The notes under the pieces: model-generated | Told to the model about the DNA's origin: nothing | Database searches by the model: none | The model's input: only the letters and a program-made list of their open reading frames with translations | Part shown: positions 36,298 through 43,365 of the stretch, piece after piece | Layout of the letters: each line of letters starts with the position of its first letter | Numbering within the stretch: the stretch's first letter is position 1 | Made by a program: the position numbers and the translations under genes | NCBI GenBank assembly: GCA_913009335.1 | Contig: CAJVXN010000016.1 | Location: 1-43,365 of the forward strand | Reading direction: 5' to 3' | Origin: an uncultured bacterium | GTDB taxonomy: Bacteria > Omnitrophota > Gorgyraeia > Ghiorseimicrobiales > Ghiorseimicrobiaceae | DNA: 43,365 bases

Positions 36298-39200
36298 ATG
36301 AATAAGGATTGCCAAGCGCACCTAACACTGAAAACTAGCATTTTCATCCACGAATATAGACAAATTCTGCTAGGGAGATTTATGTCTTGGTTCTTTTTTT
36401 TGCTCCTTATGCCCAGACTATTTAAAAGATTCCAAGTAGTTAAGGTAAAAACAGTCTTATGCGCTATCTTCTTAAGCATTGGTTTGAGCTACGTGCCTTG
36501 CGCTTGGAGTCAAGGGGTTATCTTTGAGGATGATTTTTCACAGACTGGAGTTGGTTGGGTAGGACCGACTAGTGGAACTTGGCAGACTGATCCAAATTTA
36601 AAAAATTGGGATTATTACAGAATAGGTGCAAGTAACGAAGACCTGAGAACTGTTGCCGGGGGGACTGGGGGTACTCCTGTAATGAGATTTGGTTATGATG
36701 CTGGGAGTGGACAAAGACTAGCTGTAAGCTTAGGAAAATTCTTGACTACTCCTGCTCAACACTCATCAGGTGTTGGTTACGATGAGGTTTATATTAGATA
36801 TAGAGTAAAATTAGATGATTATTGGCGTAGTGGGGATGGGCTTGTTAAAGATTGGAAATGGATGAGGTTATTTCAAAACAGAGATCCTTCTCAGTCATTT
36901 AGTAATCAAGGTGAGAGTGATCTTCCTAAAGACACTGGATTTATGATCTTAGCTTCTGCATTAGGGGAGAGTTATTTATCTCCTGCAACTTGGGGAGTTA
37001 CTGCTGCAATAAATGATCTTAATGGGGATAGCCATGAGTGGAAAAATAAAGTTAAATTTAGTGGAACAACATCAACCTGTTCTGATTGTGGGCATTTTGA
37101 AAGTGTTCCTGGTTGGGATTTTGATAATAATGGGTATTTAACCCAAGGATACTCTAATTCTCAACAATGGCACACATTAGAATGGCATATAAAGTTATCC
37201 ACAGGTACTTGTAATGCTGCTGGAACAGGAGATGAAAATGGTATCTATGAAATGTGGATTGATGGAGTAAAGCAAGACAATAATTATCAGAGAATATCAG
37301 TAGGAGGTACACAATTATTTGATTGTAATGCTCTTGCTACAAATAAAAGAGGTGTTGGGATAAATTGGATTATTATTTTTGACAATATGAAAGATTGGAC
37401 AGAATATTGGAATGATGCGACAAATGCTCCATCAGGCTGGCAAACTGGACAAAAATATGTTTATCTCGACGATGTGGTTATCTCAACTTCTTATATCGGC
37501 CCCAACTATGTCATCGGCGGGTTAAAGGTCGCTACAAGCTCATTACCCGATGCGACAGTCGGCAGTTCGTATTCTCAAACCCTCACCGTCCAAGGCGGCA
37601 CAGCTCCTTATGTTTGGTCGCTTACATCAGGCAATTTGCCTGTCGGTCTATTCCTGCTCTCAGATGGCACAATCTCAGGCACGCCCGTAACTGAAGGTAC
37701 ATATAATTTTACGGTGGAGGTAATTGACGCGGATGCTAACACAGCGCAAAAAGATTTAGCCCTGACTGTTAACACTCTACAGTTATCCGGAGACAAGGTA
37801 GTATCACGTTCGGTTTTAAGCGCAGGGCATGATCAAGCGCATGCGACAACTCGCGGGCATGTAACTAAAATTGCACGTTTTGGAGGCAGGTGGTATACAG
37901 CTCATGCACAGGGACCAGATACGTCACTATCTGTGTATGATGGCGCCAGTTGGAATACATCTTTTTGGGATGGCCCTAAAGAGCTTTTACGTAATGGTGA
38001 TAGGATTTACGGCGTTAAAATGGAAGATCTAGATCCTGCGCCTGATGTCTGGCAGATGAAGCTATCCGGTCAGAAGTATAAAATTAATGGCTCTGTACTT
38101 TCTTTAGAGGATGAAGGGCATATGTATACGGCAACACTCGGAGGCAGACAGACGATTTTTTATTATCCTCAAATAATAAGACAGAGTGATGGAAGGTTTG
38201 CTGTAGCGGTTGACTATGTCGATCAAGATAGAGGCACAAATAACACGACAGCCTGTAGAGTTATCTCTACTAATCCTGGAGATATTACGTCTTGGCAGCC
38301 GCATGAGTTATGTACGGATGAGTGGAGTCCTACAGAGGCACCTCATGAGTATATAGCGCTGCCGGGTGGGGCAGCTTATTCGATTATAAAGATTAATGTT
38401 AATTCTGAAAGTTCGAATACTATGTTTTTAGGGCGCTATTTTAACGGTACTAATTGGGATGCTAACGATGCATTAATTGCTAATGGGATTGCGAATTTTT
38501 GGAATGGCGACGACAGGAGGATGACCGCGCAATATGATCCGCATACAGGCATAATTCATCTTCTCTATATTGCAGGCCCGAATAATTCTTTATATTACCG
38601 CACGCTGGATATCAATAATATTTCATCTCCCCACAGAGCTTCTGATTGGTCAAGTCCTCAGGTGATTCATACGAATGTATTTACGGTTACTATGGGCATT
38701 GATAAAACTACAAATCCTTCAAGGCTTACTATGGTTTATGGGGACATAAAACATGCCCATAATACGTCCTGGGGAGATAATCGGGCCATAGTAGGAGATC
38801 TCTACCTTCAGCGTTTTGACGGGTATCAGTGGCAGCCTAACACATTACTTATCAGTGAACCTGGCTGGGATTATAATAACTATCCTAATATTTCAGAAGA
38901 GCAAGACGCGGATCAGGCAGGAATACTCTATTTACGTATGTCTAAAAACTCAGCTTGGCCAAAGGGTAATCGCGATACCATGTTTGTTGTTACGGAAACT
39001 CTTGCGTCCAATAAACCACCTGTTGCCAATGCTTCATTAAGTAATGATTCGGTAACTATTAGTCAGAGTATTAGTTTTGATGCTTCAATTTCTTTTGATT
39101 CGGATGGAAGTATTACTTTGTTTGATTGGGATTTTGGAGATGGAGCAACAGCCAGCGGGCAGAAGGCAACACACGCCTACACAACTGGTGGCTTAAAAGA

Positions 39201-42200
39201 GATAACTTTAATAGTAATAGATAATCAGGGAGGCAAAGACGTAGAGATGCTCAATGTATACGTTCAGGGTGGGCAGGATACTACGCCTCCTACAACACCG
39301 AATGTTTCCGATGAGGGCCAAGCAACTGTAAATACAAGCCAGCTTTATGCCCAATGGTCAGCAAGTGACCCGGAGTCTGGCATTAGCGAATACCAATATA
39401 AAATTACAAAAGATTCTGTTGATGGCGCGGTTATAAGAGATTGGACAACTACCGGAACCTATGATTATGTTACAGCCGGTGCATTAAGCCTAGAGGACGG
39501 CACAACCTATTACTTCTCTGTCAAAGCCATAAACGGCGTAGGCATAATAAGCGCTATTGGTTATTCTGATGGCATAACTGTATATACTTCAGGTAATGTT
39601 ACTGCATCTATAATTTCGCCTGCCGACGGAGATTATATAGGCAGAAGAGGTAAGATTGAAGCTGACGCATTTGCCCCGGCTTCCGGAATTGATAGGGTAG
39701 AGTTTTATGCAGACGGTGTGCTTTTAGGATATGATTCCAGAAGTCCTTACTACCGTACTTGGTATACAACAGGTCTTGTTTTAGGCTCAAGCCATGTTTT
39801 AAAGATAATAGTCTATGATGATCTTGGTAATACTGCCAGTGATTCTGTAAATGTTATAGTAGATGCCCAAAAACCTATTGTCTCTAATATTCAGGTTGTA
39901 TCTAATGGCACATCTTCTACAATTTCCTGGGATACGGATGAGCCGGCTACCTCGCTGCTTAACTGGGGTGATACGTATTACATGACAGAAACACCATTAG
40001 AAGATACCACATTTAACACAACACACTCCTTTACCATAAATAATCTTATCCAAGGAACTAAATATTATTATAGAATTTATGTTTATGACATCGCAGGTAA
40101 TAAAGGTTATGCTTCAAGAAAATACTTCTATATGGATACTATAGCCCCTAGCGTATCTATTACCTCGCATCAGGATGGTGATTATGTAGGATCAAGGCCC
40201 AAGATTATCGCAGCCGCGTATGATAATGAAACAGGTATAGACAAAGTAGAATTCTATATTGATAATGTGCTCAAACGCACAGATTCAAGCGATCCATATT
40301 ATCACACCTGGTATAATACCGGCCTTGCCGCAGGTTCAACACACACAATAAAAGTAATCGCTTATGATGAAGGTGGTAGTAGCGCGGAAGATTCAATAAG
40401 CCTAATCGTAGACGCGGATGATCCGGTAATATCAAATCTTGCCTATAGTCTAGATATTCAGAATACATCCTGCACTATCTCCTGGACTACAGATGAGCCG
40501 GCTACTTCACTGCTTAACTGGGGTGATACGTATTACATGACAGAAGCACCGTTAGAAGATACCACATTTAAAACAACACACTCCTTTACCTTGCCCAACC
40601 TTATTAATGGAATTAAATATTATTATAAGGTCTATGTTTATGATAGAGCAGGCAACGAAGAAAGAAGTTCTAGAAAATACTTCCTTGCAGATTTTAATCT
40701 TCCCACATATGCGATAAATATTACTGTCCAAAACGGCACTGTTACAAAGACGCCGGATAAAACAGTTTATAATCAAGATGAGCTGGTAACATTAGAGGCG
40801 TTCCCGGATACAAATTACACGTTTAATAGCTGGCTTGGCGATTTATCCGGGAGTACTAATCCGACAACTATTGCTATAGATTCTGATAAGTTGGTTACGG
40901 CGAGTTTTGTTTCCTTAGATACTAATAGAATATATGCTCTTACTACTAATGCGTCTGCAGAGGAAACAATTATTATAAAGACGCCTGATAAACAACTTTA
41001 TGCAGATGGAGAAAAAGTAGAACTAAAGGCAGTATCAAGTGATGCGCACTTTATTTTTAATCAATGGAAAGGAGATCTATCCGGAAGTACTAATCCAACG
41101 ACAATAACCATGGATAGTGATAAATTTGTTTATGCGGATTTTGATGCCGTGATATTTCTTGATACGCCTGCAGTAAACGGTGCAACTACAAAAATTCCCG
41201 ATAAACAATATTATGCCTATCAGGAAATAGTTACTTTAGAGGCAGTGCCGGATGTAGGATATAGATTTAGTCATTGGTCCGGTAATGCCTTGGGTAGCGT
41301 TAATCCTCTTGCGCTAACGCTTTATAGGGATGTATCTATTATAGCAAATTTTGTTCCTATCTCTGATGATATTACGCCTCCGCAAACTACAGCTTCACCT
41401 AAAGGAGGGATATATTCTTCTACGCAAAACGTAGTTCTTTCAACAAATGAGCCGGCAACTACTTATTACACCACAAATGGCTCAATACCTACTACTTCAT
41501 CAGGAGTTTATTCTGCGCCAATTATAATAGATAAGACTACAAACCTTAGATTCTTCTCTATGGATACGGCGGGTAATCAGGAGGCAGAACAAAGCGAAAG
41601 CTATGCGATAAATTCTTCAGCAGATGCGACTGTTACAATAAATGGTTCTGTAGAGTATCAGACAATTGACGGCTTTGGAGTTGCAGAAGCGTGGAATATT
41701 CCCGATTCTACTTTCTATCCATATCTTTTTAATGATCTTGGAGTTAGTATATTAAGATTTAGGATGCCACCGGGTATTGAGCCTTTAAACGATAACAGCG
41801 ATCCAGATGTAATTGACTGGAGCAATATTGATTTGAGTAGTTTTAATACATATTATGCTCCGGCAAAGTCAGGCCCTCTTTCAGCCCTGTTGAAGGAAGC
41901 AAAAGCAAGAGGAGTAAAAATATTAGGAACAATTTGGTCGCCTCCGGCATGGATGAAAACAAATAACGACACCAAAAATGGAGGAAAGGTTATATCGGGC
42001 TATGAAGATGAGTTTGTAGAATACGTAGTTATTTGGGTTAAGGCACTTAAAAAGTATTATGGCGTTGATATGGATTATATTTCAATACAAAATGAACCCG
42101 ATGTTACAGAAAAATGGGAAACGTGCAGATATACCGGCTCAGAGATAAATAATTTTATCAAGCTTGTTGGCGCGCGCTTTGCCTCAGAGAATATAACCAC

Positions 42201-42897
42201 AAAAATAATAGGTCCTGATACCGGGTGGTTTGGTAGCTTTGCCAGTCGTGCCGGTGCTATTTGTGCCGATAGCGTAACTACAGGCTATGTTGGTACGCTA
42301 GCAACTCATTCCTATGGTCAGAATTTCAATGATCCTGATAGTTTGATTTCCGGATGGCAGTCGATAAAAAATTTGACCCAGTCCTATAATAAAAAATTAT
42401 GGATGACAGAATATTCTAAACCGGGAGGGGATGCCTATTGGAGCACTGCGTTTAATATGGCACAGCACATTCATAATGCCCTCGCTTATGCTAATGTAGG
42501 CGCATATATCTCCTGGGAATTTTTTGATGCGCCTGAACCTATAATTTATAAAGACCAGAGTACGACGCATAGATATCACACGCAGAAACAATACTTCAGG
42601 TATATTCGTCCGCAAGCAAAAAGGGTAAATGCTCAAGCGACAGATAGTGATATACTTGTTACAGCGTTTAACCATAAACAGAATAAGACTTTTACAATTG
42701 TAGTTATAAATAGAACAGCTTCCGATAAATTGGTTGATTTTAACATTAGCGGTATCCAGGGAGTCTCTAGTTTTAACGTTATTCGTACATCGGTTAATGA
42801 AGACTCAACCGATTTAGGGAGCGTCTCAGTGGCGAGTAATTTCATTAGTTATGGTTTACCGGCAGAAAGTATTACTACTTTTATAGGATCGTATTGA
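36298..42897 (+). CDS. Giant exported protein with ConA-like domain, PKD and Ig modules, C-terminal GH30-like hydrolase
   Basis: From ATG 36298 the product is about 2199 aa. A hydrophobic signal (VKTVLCAIFLSIGLSYVPCA) ends near residue 71 but is preceded by about 46 extra residues, so a start at 36382 (after AGGGAG) is possible. Order: ConA/LamG-like jelly roll (about 74-400, VIFEDDFSQTGVGW), He_PIG-type Ig (about 409-500), a propeller-like region (about 500-905), PKD (about 906-986, FDWDFGDG), Fn3, two Ig plus two Fn3-like units, three InlB repeats, a chitobiase-C-like domain (about 1695-1771), then a GH30-like domain. The middle modules are shared with giant protein 1. Likely extracellular glycan degradation. 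Confidence 0.87.
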   Translation: MNKDCQAHLTLKTSIFIHEYRQILLGRFMSWFFFLLLMPRLFKRFQVVKVKTVLCAIFLSIGLSYVPCAWSQGVIFEDDFSQTGVGWVGPTSGTWQTDPNLKNWDYYRIGASNEDLRTVAGGTGGTPVMRFGYDAGSGQRLAVSLGKFLTTPAQHSSGVGYDEVYIRYRVKLDDYWRSGDGLVKDWKWMRLFQNRDPSQSFSNQGESDLPKDTGFMILASALGESYLSPATWGVTAAINDLNGDSHEWKNKVKFSGTTSTCSDCGHFESVPGWDFDNNGYLTQGYSNSQQWHTLEWHIKLSTGTCNAAGTGDENGIYEMWIDGVKQDNNYQRISVGGTQLFDCNALATNKRGVGINWIIIFDNMKDWTEYWNDATNAPSGWQTGQKYVYLDDVVISTSYIGPNYVIGGLKVATSSLPDATVGSSYSQTLTVQGGTAPYVWSLTSGNLPVGLFLLSDGTISGTPVTEGTYNFTVEVIDADANTAQKDLALTVNTLQLSGDKVVSRSVLSAGHDQAHATTRGHVTKIARFGGRWYTAHAQGPDTSLSVYDGASWNTSFWDGPKELLRNGDRIYGVKMEDLDPAPDVWQMKLSGQKYKINGSVLSLEDEGHMYTATLGGRQTIFYYPQIIRQSDGRFAVAVDYVDQDRGTNNTTACRVISTNPGDITSWQPHELCTDEWSPTEAPHEYIALPGGAAYSIIKINVNSESSNTMFLGRYFNGTNWDANDALIANGIANFWNGDDRRMTAQYDPHTGIIHLLYIAGPNNSLYYRTLDINNISSPHRASDWSSPQVIHTNVFTVTMGIDKTTNPSRLTMVYGDIKHAHNTSWGDNRAIVGDLYLQRFDGYQWQPNTLLISEPGWDYNNYPNISEEQDADQAGILYLRMSKNSAWPKGNRDTMFVVTETLASNKPPVANASLSNDSVTISQSISFDASISFDSDGSITLFDWDFGDGATASGQKATHAYTTGGLKEITLIVIDNQGGKDVEMLNVYVQGGQDTTPPTTPNVSDEGQATVNTSQLYAQWSASDPESGISEYQYKITKDSVDGAVIRDWTTTGTYDYVTAGALSLEDGTTYYFSVKAINGVGIISAIGYSDGITVYTSGNVTASIISPADGDYIGRRGKIEADAFAPASGIDRVEFYADGVLLGYDSRSPYYRTWYTTGLVLGSSHVLKIIVYDDLGNTASDSVNVIVDAQKPIVSNIQVVSNGTSSTISWDTDEPATSLLNWGDTYYMTETPLEDTTFNTTHSFTINNLIQGTKYYYRIYVYDIAGNKGYASRKYFYMDTIAPSVSITSHQDGDYVGSRPKIIAAAYDNETGIDKVEFYIDNVLKRTDSSDPYYHTWYNTGLAAGSTHTIKVIAYDEGGSSAEDSISLIVDADDPVISNLAYSLDIQNTSCTISWTTDEPATSLLNWGDTYYMTEAPLEDTTFKTTHSFTLPNLINGIKYYYKVYVYDRAGNEERSSRKYFLADFNLPTYAINITVQNGTVTKTPDKTVYNQDELVTLEAFPDTNYTFNSWLGDLSGSTNPTTIAIDSDKLVTASFVSLDTNRIYALTTNASAEETIIIKTPDKQLYADGEKVELKAVSSDAHFIFNQWKGDLSGSTNPTTITMDSDKFVYADFDAVIFLDTPAVNGATTKIPDKQYYAYQEIVTLEAVPDVGYRFSHWSGNALGSVNPLALTLYRDVSIIANFVPISDDITPPQTTASPKGGIYSSTQNVVLSTNEPATTYYTTNGSIPTTSSGVYSAPIIIDKTTNLRFFSMDTAGNQEAEQSESYAINSSADATVTINGSVEYQTIDGFGVAEAWNIPDSTFYPYLFNDLGVSILRFRMPPGIEPLNDNSDPDVIDWSNIDLSSFNTYYAPAKSGPLSALLKEAKARGVKILGTIWSPPAWMKTNNDTKNGGKVISGYEDEFVEYVVIWVKALKKYYGVDMDYISIQNEPDVTEKWETCRYTGSEINNFIKLVGARFASENITTKIIGPDTGWFGSFASRAGAICADSVTTGYVGTLATHSYGQNFNDPDSLISGWQSIKNLTQSYNKKLWMTEYSKPGGDAYWSTAFNMAQHIHNALAYANVGAYISWEFFDAPEPIIYKDQSTTHRYHTQKQYFRYIRPQAKRVNAQATDSDILVTAFNHKQNKTFTIVVINRTASDKLVDFNISGIQGVSSFNVIRTSVNEDSTDLGSVSVASNFISYGLPAESITTFIGSY
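41626..42894 (+). other. GH30-like catalytic domain of giant protein 2
   Basis: Residues about 1777-2199. QTIDGFGVAEAW is the GH30 N-terminal strand, followed by GTIWSPPAWMKTN, ISIQNEPD (acid/base Glu1933) and KLWMTEYSKP (nucleophile Glu2038), with a C-terminal beta side domain. GH30 includes glucuronoxylanases and beta-glucanases; the substrate is not readable here. Confidence 0.85.
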
Positions 42898-42922
42898 TAA
42901 ATTGGCATGCAAAGAGTTGTAT

Positions 42923-42964
42923 AAATAGCAAGACAAGGGGGGTCGTCTTGCTATTTGTGTTTTG
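42923..42964 (+). terminator. Rho-independent terminator after giant gene 2
   Basis: AAATAGCAAGAC and GTCTTGCTATTT form a perfect 12-bp stem with a 10-nt loop, followed by GTGTTTT. It lies 25 nt after the stop. Confidence 0.85.
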
Positions 42965-42976
42965 GGACGAAAGTGC

Positions 42977-43005
42977 TTGCAATATAAGGGATTATGTGGT
43001 ATACT
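42977..43005 (+). promoter_or_regulatory. Sigma70-type promoter for the gene at 43087
   Basis: TTGCAA, a 17-nt spacer and TATACT match housekeeping promoter elements. They lie between the terminator and the last gene, with a leader of roughly 75 nt. Confidence 0.75.
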
Positions 43006-43086
43006 TAACATACTTAAGAGATAATTAAAGTTTTTAAAAAGTAACCTGCCTCGGATACAAAATATAAATCCTATTTAACCAATCTT

Positions 43087-43365
43087 ATGAAAAATTTATT
43101 ACGTAGAATATTATTCCTGTCTTGTATATGTGTATTAAGCATAGCAGCTAGGGCTTTAGCAGAAGTTCCCCAAGAGACAAGCAATGTCTATGTGCAAGAT
43201 AGCCAGTTAATTATAGAGAAACGCTTAGAGAATGGTTCGTTGGACAGTCCTAAGGTTTATACCATAAAAGGCGTTACCTGGTCACCGGCAACGCGCGCAC
43301 CTTCCCGGGCTATTAGCCCGATTGACCCTACCAGTATTATTGATTATGGATTTTTCTTTAATTGG
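43087..43365 (+). CDS. Exported protein, N-terminal part (runs off window), possible glycoside hydrolase
   Basis: The frame opens MKNLLRRILFLSCICVLSIA, a signal peptide likely cleaved near ARALA, and continues with VYVQDSQLIIEKR, PKVYTIKGVTWSPATRAP and SIIDYGFFFNW at the window edge (93 codons). The phrase YTIKGVTWSP resembles the start of clan-A glycoside hydrolases and glucanosyltransferase-like proteins (my reading, not a firm match). It has its own promoter and is separated from giant gene 2 by a terminator. The ORF track omits it because no stop is present. Confidence 0.7.
   Translation, partial: MKNLLRRILFLSCICVLSIAARALAEVPQETSNVYVQDSQLIIEKRLENGSLDSPKVYTIKGVTWSPATRAPSRAISPIDPTSIIDYGFFFNW

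Overview
The window spans a bacterial replication origin and the giant exported genes to its right. Every gene left of about 8.77 kb is on the minus strand and every gene right of 9.0 kb is on the plus strand. This is the layout expected when transcription runs with both forks away from an origin at rpmH/dnaA. Lipoprotein signals, a large YidC periplasmic domain and giant secreted multidomain proteins point to a diderm, uncultured bacterium. Candidatus Omnitrophota or a related lineage is my best guess, inferred from gene order and giant proteins and not proven by any marker.

Left arm (1-8765, minus): thrS (cut by the window edge, no TGS domain); tRNA-Val, tRNA-Leu and tRNA-Cys; a LAGLIDADG endonuclease ORF that reads through tRNA-Cys; coaC with an in-frame palindromic insertion; rpoZ, gmk, yicC, ndk; parB-parA with a parS palindrome; a stand-alone Jag_N protein; yidC, yidD, rpmH. 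No rnpA lies in its usual place.

Origin and right arm (8766-19775): dnaA promoter and DnaA box, dnaA, an AT-rich dnaA-dnaN gap, dnaN, a DciA-like gene, then gyrB and gyrA. Each gyrase gene is interrupted by an intein at a catalytic-site motif: HNH type in GyrB, LAGLIDADG type in GyrA.

Accessory strip (19776-24090): a truncated tRNA-Glu, a GIY-YIG ORF ending inside an intact tRNA-Glu, and a 1.2 kb insertion with two lipoproteins bracketed by duplicated tRNA-end/DJ-1-start sequence. An intact DJ-1/PfpI gene, glmS and rsmI follow.

Surface region (24780-43365): a palindromic element; a secreted coiled-coil/collagen-like/RGG protein in an operon with an ECF sigma factor and an acidic anti-sigma factor; a small protein; two giant exported proteins (2738 and about 2199 aa) with glycoside hydrolase domains and many Ig/Fn3/InlB-like modules; and the start of a third exported protein.

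The strongest unusual signals are (i) four homing-type endonuclease genes of three families within 20 kb of the origin, two reading into tRNAs and two inside gyrase; (ii) small palindromic elements that enter protein-coding sequence in frame; and (iii) the repeat-rich basic protein with its sigma/anti-sigma pair.
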